NCBI GenBank assembly: GCA_030152105.1
Contig: JASLIH010000294.1
Span: 1-5,080, forward strand
Length of the DNA: 5,080 nt
Direction: 5' to 3'
Source of the DNA: Actinomycetes bacterium
Lineage (GTDB): Bacteria > Actinomycetota > CALGFH01
In this document: in pieces, positions 1 through 5,080 of the stretch
How positions within the stretch are numbered: the stretch's first letter is position 1
How the letters are laid out: each line of letters starts with the position of its first letter
Made by a program: the position numbers and the translations under genes
The notes under the pieces: generated by a model
What the model was told of the DNA's origin: nothing
Database searches by the model: none
What the model saw: only the letters and a program-made list of their open reading frames with translations

Positions 1-1524
1 GGAGGCGGGGCCGCCGGTGGTGTCGCCGAACCAGATCTGCTCGGCGGCCAGCCCGCCGAGCGAGACGATGATGTCGCGGCGCATGTCCTCGCGCAGCTCG
101 GTGTAGCGCTCCTCGATCGGGGTCCGGTAGACCACGCCGAGGGTGTCGCGCCGCTTGATGATCGAGGCGACCTGGATCTGGTCGTCGAGCTCCAGCACGT
201 AGCCGAGCACGGCGTGGCCGGCCTCGTGGAAGGCGGTCATCTGGCGGTCACGGGCCGAGGTCTTGGTCGCCTCCTTGAGGCCGATCTCCTCGGTCACCTT
301 GGCCGTCCACAGGTCGTCGAAGTTGAGCTTCTCGCGCCCGGCGACCAGGGCGAAGATCAGCGCCTCGTTGACCAGGTTCTTGATCTGGGCGGGGCTGAAC
401 CCGTAGGTCGCCCTGGCCAGCCGCGAGATGTCGACCACCTCGTGGGGCACCTTGTCGAGGTAGTAGTTGAGGATGTCCTCGCGCCCCGGCCCCGAGGGCA
501 GGCCGACATGCAGCTTGCGGTCGAAGCGGCCCGGCCGCAGCAGCGCCGGGTCGAGGGTCGTGGCCTGGTTGGTGGCCCCGATGACCATCACGTTGTACTG
601 GGGGATCTTGGGCTTGCCGAGGTGCAGGATCCGCTTGACGTGGCGCCACAGCCCCTTGGGCATGATCATGCCGTCCATCTGGACCAGCAGCTCGTTGACG
701 TACATGCTGCCGCCGCCCATGCCCATGCCGCCCATGATGATCCGCAGCGGCCCCTTGGCCCAGTGGCGGCTGGTGTCGGCGGGCGAGCTGGCGCTGGACA
801 CCGCCCCGCGGCTGCCGCCGACCGCGTCGAGCTCGTCCAGGAAGATCACGGCCCCGCCGTACTTGCGCGACAGCTTCCGGGCCTTCTTGAACAGCCGCAT
901 GATGCGCAGGTTGCCGATGCCCATGAACATGTTGTTGAAGCTGGTGCCCGAGGCGTACACGAACGGCACGTTGGCCGACCCGGCGATGGCCTTGCCGAGC
1001 AGGGTCTTGCCCGTTCCCGGCGGGCCCTCGAACAGGACCCCATGCGGCGGGTAGCCGCCGGCGTCTCGGAACTTCTTGAACCCCTGGAACAGGGTCAGGG
1101 CTTCCTTGGTCGACTCGACGATCTCGGGCTGGCCGCGGACGTCGTCGAAGGTGACGTCGTACTCCCGCGGGTAGATGACGTAGGTCCCGCCCCTGGCCAG
1201 GAACCAGAACATGGCCACGAACTGCATGACCATCAGCGACATGAAGAACAGGAAGTAGAAGGCCAGCCCCATGAAGGACAGCGGCAGCGCCGTGGTGGCC
1301 TTCCAGAGGTTGAAGTCGGGGGCCAGGGGGTGGTCGGTCCTGATCAGGTAGCCGCGGTACTCGGGGGCGACGCGGGGGTCGCCACCCAGGATGTTCCACC
1401 AGTCCATGCCCCGGTTGTTCCGGTACATCCAGTACATGATGGGGATCGTCAGGGCATAGATGATCGCGAGGATGAGGAGCCGCTTCAGGGTCTTTCTGAT
1501 GGTGTATCGGAGTGGCTGACTCAC
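1..1524 (-). CDS. FtsH-like membrane AAA+ zinc metalloprotease, divergent, C-terminus cut by window edge
   Basis: Processive ATP-dependent membrane protease by family; the substrates of this paralogue are unknown. The frame is open from position 1 to a GTG at 1522-1524 (508 codons seen); no other start lies between it and the in-frame stop at 1600-1602, and AGAAGGG sits 9 nt upstream. In order: basic N-terminus, TM1 about residues 14-34, an outside loop of about 45 residues (shorter than in E. coli FtsH), TM2 about 81-109, then the AAA+ domain: Walker A GPPGTGKT (167-174), FtsH-type pore loop MFMGIG (199-204), Walker B VIFLDELD (226-233), sensor-1 GATN (316-319), arginine-finger motif RPGRFDR (330-336). 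The M41 peptidase begins with HEAGH (433-437), so two zinc ligands and the catalytic Glu are present; the third ligand would lie just past the edge. The region between Walker B and sensor 1 is about 40 residues longer than usual. AAA+/M41 identity is very secure; equating it with housekeeping ftsH is not. Confidence 0.93.
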   Translation of the reverse strand, partial: MSQPLRYTIRKTLKRLLILAIIYALTIPIMYWMYRNNRGMDWWNILGGDPRVAPEYRGYLIRTDHPLAPDFNLWKATTALPLSFMGLAFYFLFFMSLMVMQFVAMFWFLARGGTYVIYPREYDVTFDDVRGQPEIVESTKEALTLFQGFKKFRDAGGYPPHGVLFEGPPGTGKTLLGKAIAGSANVPFVYASGTSFNNMFMGIGNLRIMRLFKKARKLSRKYGGAVIFLDELDAVGGSRGAVSSASSPADTSRHWAKGPLRIIMGGMGMGGGSMYVNELLVQMDGMIMPKGLWRHVKRILHLGKPKIPQYNVMVIGATNQATTLDPALLRPGRFDRKLHVGLPSGPGREDILNYYLDKVPHEVVDISRLARATYGFSPAQIKNLVNEALIFALVAGREKLNFDDLWTAKVTEEIGLKEATKTSARDRQMTAFHEAGHAVLGYVLELDDQIQVASIIKRRDTLGVVYRTPIEERYTELREDMRRDIIVSLGGLAAEQIWFGDTTGGPAS

Positions 1525-1533
1525 GGACCCCCG

Positions 1534-1540
1534 CCCTTCT
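1534..1540 (-). promoter_or_regulatory. Ribosome binding site of the FtsH-like gene
   Basis: On the minus strand this reads AGAAGGG and ends 9 nt before the GTG at 1524; a run of five G follows closer to the start. It supports the GTG start, the only candidate start codon before the in-frame upstream stop at 1600-1602. The assignment rests on position and purine content only. Confidence 0.5.
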
Positions 1541-1665
1541 GCCGCCAGTTGACGCCGACCGACCTGCTCACACTGCCTACGAGTATGACCGGCGACCCCT
1601 CATCCCGCTACAGGAGGGGCCAGCCCGAACAGACCACCCTCTGGCCGGGCGTGGGGGACAGGCCC

Positions 1666-1671
1666 TAGACT
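1666..1671 (+). promoter_or_regulatory. Putative -10 element (TAGACT) for the amidohydrolase gene
   Basis: TAGACT fits the TANNNT consensus of vegetative sigma factors in high-GC actinobacteria. It lies 35 nt before the GTG start, so transcription would begin near 1678 with a leader of about 29 nt. The -35 side is weak: CTGGCC at 1641-1646 gives a 19-nt spacer. The same hexamer occurs in front of the dehydrogenase gene, which adds some weight. Confidence 0.4.
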
Positions 1672-1690
1672 GCCAGACCTGACCACCCTA

Positions 1691-1695
1691 GGAGG
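1691..1695 (+). promoter_or_regulatory. Ribosome binding site (GGAGG) deciding the amidohydrolase GTG start
   Basis: A GGAGG core (within AGGAGG, 1690-1695) lies 11 nt before GTG at 1707, slightly long but acceptable. It supports GTG at 1707 as the start rather than a later codon. Confidence 0.65.
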
Positions 1696-1706
1696 TTCTT
1701 CCGCCC

Positions 1707-3329
1707 GTGCCCGGCCTCGCGGTCATCGCCCACACCATCTGGGGGGCAGCCGGGCCCAGCCTCCACGACGCCCGCAACCGCCTCGGCGACGCCCTCGGCC
1801 GCCGCCTCGACCTGGCCGTGGCCGTGGAGAGCGGGCGCATCACCGCCGTCGTCCCAGCCGCCGAGGTCGCCGCCCTCGGGGCCGACCGGGTGGTCGACCT
1901 GGGCGACGCCACCCTGATGCCGGGGTTCGTCGACGCCCACGTCCACCTGTCCGCCACCGGCCTGGCTGACCACGGCGCCGACCTGCGCCAGGCCCGCTCG
2001 GTGGCCGAGCTGCTGGAGCGGGTCCGGGCGGCCGCGGCCCGGGCCACCGCGGACGGCCTGCTGTGGGGGGACGGCTACGACGAGACCCGCTTCGAGACCC
2101 CCGAGCTGCCGTCGCCGGCCCAGCTGGCCGAGGCGGCCGGCGGCCGCCCGGTCTACCTGTCCCGGGTCGACGGCCACCAGGGCCTGGCCACCCTGGAGGT
2201 GCTGGGCGACTCGGGCGCGCTGGAGGCGACCGGCTGCGACCGGGACCCGGCCGGCGCCCCGACGGGGGTGACCAGGGGCGACGCCAACCACCTGGCCCGG
2301 GGGTTCGCGCTGGCCAGCCTGCCCGCTGACACCCTGCGGGCCGCCCAGGACGCCGCCCTGTGCCAGGCCGCCCGGCGCGGGGTCGCCTGCGTCCACGAGA
2401 TGGGCGGCCCCGACATCGCCGGCCGGCGCGACTTCGAGCTGCTGCTCGACCGGGTCGAGGACCTGCCCATCGAGGTCATCGGCTACTGGGGCGACCTGGA
2501 CCTCGAGTACGTGGGCGACCGCAAGCTGGCCCAGGTCGGCGGCGACCTGTTCCTGGACGGGTCGCTCGGCTCCCACACCGCCGCCCTCTCCACCCCCTAT
2601 GAGGACCGGCCCGACACCAGCGGGGTGCTGTACCACGACGACCAGGAGCTGACCGAGCTGTACGTGCGGGCCAGCCAGGCCGGGGTCCAGGTCGGGGTCC
2701 ACGCCATCGGCGACCTGGCCATCGGCCAGGCCCTGCGCTGCGCCCGGCGGGCCATGAAGGCCGTCGGGCCGACCGCCTTCCGGGGCTGCCGGCACCGGAT
2801 CGAGCACGTCGAGCTGCTCGGCGCCGACGGGGCCGACCGGATGGCCACCCTCGGGCTGGCGGCCAGCGTGCAGCCGGCCTTCGACACCGCCTGGGGCGGC
2901 CCCAGCGGCATGTACGCCCGCCGCCTCGGCCCGCGCCGGGCCAAGAGCATGAACCCGTTCGCCGACCTGTGGCGGCGCGGGGTCCCGACCGGCGGCTCCT
3001 CCGACGCCAACGTCACCCCCCTCGACCCCTGGCACGGGGTGGCCGCGGCCGTCCACCACCACCGGCCCAGCCAGCGCCTCGGCCTCCCCGTGGCCCTGGA
3101 GGTGTTCACCCTCGGGGGCCGGGTCCTGGCCCGCCAGGAGCGGATCAGCGGCACCATCGAGCCCGGCCAGCGGGCTGACCTGACCGCCTTCGCCGGCGAC
3201 GTCCTGGCCGCCGACCCGGCCGACCTGGAGGGCACCGAGGCGATCTTCACCATGGTCGCCGGCCGCCTCGCCCACGGCCCCGACGAGCTCCACCTCCCGG
3301 CCGCCCGGAGCTTCGGCGGCTGGACCTGA
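1707..3329 (+). CDS. Amidohydrolase family 3 protein (YtcJ/NfdA-like metal-dependent hydrolase)
   Basis: Probably a cytoplasmic metal-dependent amide or N-acyl hydrolase; family members include N-substituted formamide deformylases, but the substrate cannot be read from sequence. The 540 residues match the usual family length. The N-terminal part (about 1-72) and C-terminal part (about 480-525, with the ADL.AF segment after IEPGQ) form the small composite domain. Between them lies the TIM-barrel: GFVDAHVHL (73-81) with metal ligands H78 and H80, DGSLGSHTA (284-292), VHAIGD (331-336) with H332, HRIEHVEL (363-370) with H363/H367, SVQPAF (387-392), and SSDANVTPLDPW (431-442) with the likely catalytic Asp433. 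At the position where many relatives carry Lys (KLFADG-type motif) this protein has Asp280. No signal peptide or membrane segment is seen. The GTG start is backed by GGAGG. The family call is secure; the substrate is open. Confidence 0.93.
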   Translation: MPGLAVIAHTIWGAAGPSLHDARNRLGDALGRRLDLAVAVESGRITAVVPAAEVAALGADRVVDLGDATLMPGFVDAHVHLSATGLADHGADLRQARSVAELLERVRAAAARATADGLLWGDGYDETRFETPELPSPAQLAEAAGGRPVYLSRVDGHQGLATLEVLGDSGALEATGCDRDPAGAPTGVTRGDANHLARGFALASLPADTLRAAQDAALCQAARRGVACVHEMGGPDIAGRRDFELLLDRVEDLPIEVIGYWGDLDLEYVGDRKLAQVGGDLFLDGSLGSHTAALSTPYEDRPDTSGVLYHDDQELTELYVRASQAGVQVGVHAIGDLAIGQALRCARRAMKAVGPTAFRGCRHRIEHVELLGADGADRMATLGLAASVQPAFDTAWGGPSGMYARRLGPRRAKSMNPFADLWRRGVPTGGSSDANVTPLDPWHGVAAAVHHHRPSQRLGLPVALEVFTLGGRVLARQERISGTIEPGQRADLTAFAGDVLAADPADLEGTEAIFTMVAGRLAHGPDELHLPAARSFGGWT

Positions 3330-3349
3330 GCCAGGCCCGAACGCCCAGG

Positions 3350-3355
3350 TAGACT
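3350..3355 (+). promoter_or_regulatory. Putative -10 element (TAGACT) for the dehydrogenase gene
   Basis: TAGACT lies in the 77-bp gap after the amidohydrolase stop, 51 nt before the dehydrogenase ATG, which would give a leader of about 45 nt. A weak -35 candidate, CTGAGC (3326-3331), overlaps the amidohydrolase stop codon with an 18-nt spacer. It is identical to the hexamer upstream of the amidohydrolase gene. If real, the dehydrogenase need not depend on readthrough from the gene before it. Confidence 0.4.
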
Positions 3356-3393
3356 CGTCCCCGAACCGCACCGCACGGCCGCAGCCTTCCATC

Positions 3394-3401
3394 GAAGGGA
3401 G
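3394..3401 (+). promoter_or_regulatory. Ribosome binding site (GAAGGGAG) of the dehydrogenase gene
   Basis: The purine run GAAGGGAG ends 5 nt before ATG at 3407, a good spacing. It fixes the start of the 518-residue product. Confidence 0.65.
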
Positions 3402-3406
3402 CCCCC

Positions 3407-4963
3407 ATGGCCAACTTCCGCGTCACCTACGCCACCCTCTCGGCAGACAACGAGGAGCTGCACGCCGCCTTCGAGGAGGGCGTGAAGACCGCGCAGGCCT
3501 GGGTCGGCCAGACCGTCCCGACGGTGGTCGACGGCGAGGCCCGCTCCGACGGGGAGGCCTTCACCCTCCACAGTCCCAACGACGCCCAGCTCGAGCTGGC
3601 CACCGTGCACTCGGCCACCGAGCGCGACGTCGACGACGCCGTCGCCGCCGCCCGGCTCGCCTTCGGCGCCTGGGCGGCCACGCCCTGGCAGGAGCGCGTC
3701 GGCCTGCTGCGCCGGGCCGCCGACCTGATCAGCGAGCGTTCCAACGAGCTGGCCGCCCTGATGGCCATGGAGGTCGGCAAGAACCGGCTCGAGGCCCTCG
3801 GCGACGTCGAGGAGTCGGCCGACCTGATCCGCTACTACTGCCAGCAGCTGGAGGACAACGACGGCTTCGCCCACAAGATGGGCCAGCTGTCGGCCAACGA
3901 GCACACCCGCTCGGTGCTCAAGCCCTACGGCGTGTGGGCGGTCATCAGCCCGTTCAACTTCCCCATGGCCCTGGCCGCCGGGCCGGCCGGCGGCGCCCTG
4001 GTGGCCGGCAACACCGTCGTCCTCAAGCCGTCCCCCCAGGGCTCGTTCACCGGCTACAAGCTGTACGAGTGCCTGCGCGACGCCGGTCTGCCCGCCGGGG
4101 TGTTCCACTTCCTGCCCGGCGGGGACGAGGTCGGCAAGCTGGTCGTGGCCAACGACGGCGTCGACGGGATCACCTTCACCGGCAGCTACGCGGTCGGCAC
4201 GAAGATCTACCGGGAGTTCTCCAAGGGCGTGCCCCGGCCGGCGGTGTGCGAGATGGGCGGCAAGAACCCGGCCATCGTCTCGGCCAAGGCCGACCTCGAC
4301 CTGGCCGCCGAGGGCGTGCTCCGCTCGGCCTTCGGCTTCTCCGGGCAGAAGTGCTCGGCCTGCTCGCGGGTGTACGTGGAGCGGGCCGTGGCCAACGAGT
4401 TCACCGGCAAGCTGGCCGACCGGGCGGCCCGGCTGCGGGTCGGCGACCCCCTGGACCGCGACGTCTACATGGGCCCGGTGATCGACGACGAGGCGGTCGA
4501 GCGGTTCAAGGAGGCGGTCAAGGAGGCCCGCAAGGAGGGCAGGGTGCTGGCCGGCGGCGAGGTCCTCGCCGACGACCTCCCCAGGGGCAACTACGTCGCC
4601 CCGACCGTGGTCGCCGACCTACCCACCGACCACCGGCTGTTCAAGGACGAGCTGTTCGTGCCGTTGGTGGCCGTGGCCCCGGTCGAGAACCTGGACGAGG
4701 CCCTGGAGCTGGCCAACGACACCGAGTACGGCCTCACGGCCGGCTTCTACTCGGCCGACCCGGCCGAGGTCGACCGGTTCCTGGACCGGATCCAGGCCGG
4801 GGTCGTCTACGTCAACCGCAAGGCCGGCGCCACCACCGGCGCCTGGCCGGGGGTGCAGCCGTTCGGCGGCTGGAAGGGGTCGGGCAGCTCAGGCAAGGCC
4901 GGCGGCGGCCTGTACTACGTCCAGCAGTTCATGCGCGAGCAGTCCCAGACGGTGATCAGTTGA
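3407..4963 (+). CDS. pruA: L-glutamate gamma-semialdehyde (1-pyrroline-5-carboxylate) dehydrogenase
   Basis: Aldehyde dehydrogenase superfamily enzyme (also called rocA), predicted to oxidise L-glutamate 5-semialdehyde to glutamate with NAD+, the last step of proline and arginine/ornithine breakdown, in the cytoplasm. Visible motifs: SPFNFP (181-186) with oxyanion Asn184; VLKPSP (205-210) with cofactor-binding Lys207; FTGS (257-260) of the Rossmann fold; EMGGKNP (282-288) with general base Glu282; FGFSGQKCSACSR (309-321) with catalytic Cys316; DELFVP (414-419), equivalent to the usual EIFGP; and PFGGWKGSG (485-493) followed by a C-terminal tail. GFSGQKCSACSR and the 518-residue length fit the RocA-type group (B. 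subtilis RocA has about 515 residues). There is no fused proline dehydrogenase domain. All catalytic residues are present. The superfamily is certain; the exact aldehyde is inferred from motif similarity, and a related semialdehyde dehydrogenase is the main alternative. Confidence 0.9.
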   Translation: MANFRVTYATLSADNEELHAAFEEGVKTAQAWVGQTVPTVVDGEARSDGEAFTLHSPNDAQLELATVHSATERDVDDAVAAARLAFGAWAATPWQERVGLLRRAADLISERSNELAALMAMEVGKNRLEALGDVEESADLIRYYCQQLEDNDGFAHKMGQLSANEHTRSVLKPYGVWAVISPFNFPMALAAGPAGGALVAGNTVVLKPSPQGSFTGYKLYECLRDAGLPAGVFHFLPGGDEVGKLVVANDGVDGITFTGSYAVGTKIYREFSKGVPRPAVCEMGGKNPAIVSAKADLDLAAEGVLRSAFGFSGQKCSACSRVYVERAVANEFTGKLADRAARLRVGDPLDRDVYMGPVIDDEAVERFKEAVKEARKEGRVLAGGEVLADDLPRGNYVAPTVVADLPTDHRLFKDELFVPLVAVAPVENLDEALELANDTEYGLTAGFYSADPAEVDRFLDRIQAGVVYVNRKAGATTGAWPGVQPFGGWKGSGSSGKAGGGLYYVQQFMREQSQTVIS

Positions 4964-5043
4964 TGGAGGGGTCCGGGGAACCCCAGGGGGGTGCCCCGGT
5001 GAATCGGGAGGGGTCCGGGGAACCCAGGGGGGTGCCCCGGTGA
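4963..5043 (+). CDS. Possible 26-codon bridging ORF, glycine/proline-rich, doubtful
   Basis: An ATG shares its A with the dehydrogenase stop (TGATG at 4961-4965). The frame runs 26 codons to a TGA at 5041-5043, which overlaps the next GTG start as GTGA. Overlaps at both ends are what translational coupling would need. Against it, the peptide (with EGSGEP twice, 14 residues apart) is simply a translation of the DNA repeat, it has no separate ribosome binding site, and it matches no family I know. An internal GTG at 4999 could also open the last 14 codons. I consider it more likely a by-product of the repeat than a functional protein. Confidence 0.2.
   Translation: MEGSGEPQGGAPVNREGSGEPRGVPR
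4973..4999. repeat. Imperfect palindrome (hairpin) in repeat copy 1
   Basis: CCGGGG (4973-4978) pairs with CCCCGG (4994-4999), and ACCCC (4980-4984) pairs with GGGGT (4988-4992). One A·G mismatch (4979/4993) and a 3-nt loop (4985-4987) remain. This is 11 base pairs, mostly G-C. No T-tract follows, so it does not look like an intrinsic terminator. An alternative, shorter fold pairs GGGGT (4968-4972) with ACCCC (4980-4984). Confidence 0.7.
5015..5040. repeat. Imperfect palindrome (hairpin) in repeat copy 2, covering the next gene's start
   Basis: CCGGGG (5015-5020) pairs with CCCCGG (5035-5040) and ACCC (5022-5025) with GGGT (5030-5033), with the same A·G mismatch (5021/5034) and a 4-nt loop. 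The single-C loss relative to copy 1 shortens the inner stem by one pair but keeps the fold. The right arm ends on the first base of the GTG at 5040, and the inner arm and loop hold the G-rich Shine-Dalgarno-like tract. Confidence 0.7.
5026..5032 (+). promoter_or_regulatory. Candidate ribosome binding site (AGGGGGG) of the right-edge gene
   Basis: AGGGGGG ends 7 nt before the GTG at 5040. It lies in the loop and inner arm of the copy-2 hairpin, so folding could hide it from the ribosome. A stronger-looking GGAGGGG (5007-5013) is 26 nt away from the GTG, too far to serve it. Confidence 0.4.
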
Positions 5044-5080
5044 GCACGTCCGGCTGGCTGGACCCGGCCCGGCCGGTGCC
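5040..5080 (+). CDS. Start of an unidentified gene, cut by the right window edge
   Basis: A GTG preceded by AGGGGGG opens a frame for 13 complete codons to the window end, reading MSTSGWLDPARPV with the GTG taken as Met. Nothing in these residues identifies a family. It is co-directional with the dehydrogenase, 76 nt after its stop, so it is probably in the same transcript. Proline dehydrogenase would make biological sense beside a 1-pyrroline-5-carboxylate dehydrogenase, but the sequence does not show it. The true start could also lie beyond the edge. Confidence 0.45.
   Translation, partial: MSTSGWLDPARPV

Larger units (their letters stand above)
1525..1706. other. Divergent intergenic region between the FtsH-like gene and the amidohydrolase gene
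   Basis: These 182 bp separate two genes transcribed away from each other, so promoters for both should lie here. On the plus strand there is a TAGACT -10-like hexamer (1666-1671) and a GGAGG ribosome binding site (1691-1695). On the minus strand CATACT (complement of 1582-1587) is a weak -10 candidate without a recognisable -35. The 9-mer GACCACCCT occurs twice (1632-1640 and 1681-1689), and GGCCAG (1618-1623) is mirrored by CTGGCC (1641-1646), leaving a 17-nt loop. No gene of its own is convincing here. Confidence 0.6.
4965..5043. repeat. Tandem direct repeat, two copies with a period of 42 bp
   Basis: Copy 1 is 4965-5002 (38 bp) and copy 2 is 5007-5043 (37 bp), separated by ATCG. They are identical apart from one C lost from the CCCC run in copy 2. 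The array begins directly after the dehydrogenase stop and ends inside the presumed start of the next gene. Each copy has GGAGGGG at its left end, a G6 run in the middle and CCCCGGTGA at its right end, so the duplication copied a whole translation start region. Confidence 0.9.

Noticed and set aside
248..1399. Minus-strand ORF of 383 codons inside the FtsH-like gene
   Set aside because: It is in another frame of the same strand and gives an Arg/Pro/Gly-rich product. The frame from GTG at 1524 has all the conserved motifs.
1549..1589. Plus-strand promoter from TTGACG at 1549-1554
   Set aside because: The hexamer resembles a -35 element, but no TANNNT-like hexamer lies at 16-19 nt; the nearest candidates are 23 or more nt away.
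214..1668. Long plus-strand ORF of 484 codons opposite the FtsH-like gene
   Set aside because: Its translation is low-complexity (Gly, Val, Asp, Gln, Arg, Pro) without domains, and it lies antisense to a frame with full AAA+ and HEAGH motifs. Long antisense frames are expected at this GC content.
1665..3392. Minus-strand ORF of 575 codons opposite the amidohydrolase gene
   Set aside because: The product is a Gly/Val/Ala/Gln-rich low-complexity translation of the antisense strand, with no motif. The plus-strand frame is a clear enzyme.
2597..4108. Minus-strand ORF of 503 codons spanning the amidohydrolase-dehydrogenase junction
   Set aside because: It is antisense to two well-supported genes and to the gap between them, and its translation shows no recognisable domain.
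4968..5040. Intrinsic terminator after the dehydrogenase gene
   Set aside because: The hairpins are strong but no T-rich tract follows, and a new coding frame starts at the end of the second hairpin.
3934..5043. Plus-strand ORF of 369 codons overlapping the dehydrogenase
   Set aside because: It is a shifted-frame Arg/Gly/Pro-rich shadow of the dehydrogenase; only its last 26 codons (4963-5043) are considered separately as a doubtful mini-ORF.
4965..5043. CRISPR-like array
   Set aside because: There are only two copies with a 4-bp separation, so there is no spacer-sized unit; it is a tandem duplication.

Overview
The window suggests a high-GC Gram-positive bacterium, most likely an actinobacterium. 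The evidence is the very GC-rich sequence, third codon positions that are almost all G or C, two or three GTG starts, and protein families of actinobacterial flavour. I cannot name the genus from the sequence. There are no RNA genes, insertion sequences or CRISPR arrays.

Layout. Positions 1-1524 (minus strand) hold the first 508 residues of a membrane-anchored FtsH-like AAA+ zinc metalloprotease, cut off by the left window edge. A 182-bp divergent intergenic region (1525-1706) separates it from a rightward block. The block begins with a 540-residue amidohydrolase family 3 (YtcJ/NfdA-like) metal hydrolase at 1707-3329. After a 77-bp gap comes a 518-residue NAD-dependent aldehyde dehydrogenase at 3407-4963, best read as L-glutamate gamma-semialdehyde (1-pyrroline-5-carboxylate) dehydrogenase. 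A further gene appears to start with GTG at 5040 and runs off the right edge after 13 codons.

How the parts relate. The dehydrogenase makes glutamate in proline/arginine/ornithine catabolism. The amidohydrolase probably cleaves an amide or N-acyl compound of unknown identity. Both genes have a TAGACT -10-like hexamer and their own ribosome binding site, so they may be transcribed separately although they point the same way. The FtsH-like gene is transcribed away from them and probably belongs to another unit.

Most unusual points. (1) A near-perfect tandem duplication of a G-rich palindromic element lies between the dehydrogenase stop and the next start. Each copy can fold into a hairpin covering a Shine-Dalgarno-like G tract and touching a GTG codon. 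A possible 26-codon ORF there overlaps both neighbouring genes. (2) The FtsH-like protein carries about 40 extra residues inside its AAA+ core, partly Met/Gly-rich, while its Walker, arginine-finger and HEAGH motifs are intact. I see no convincing wholly new multi-gene system here.
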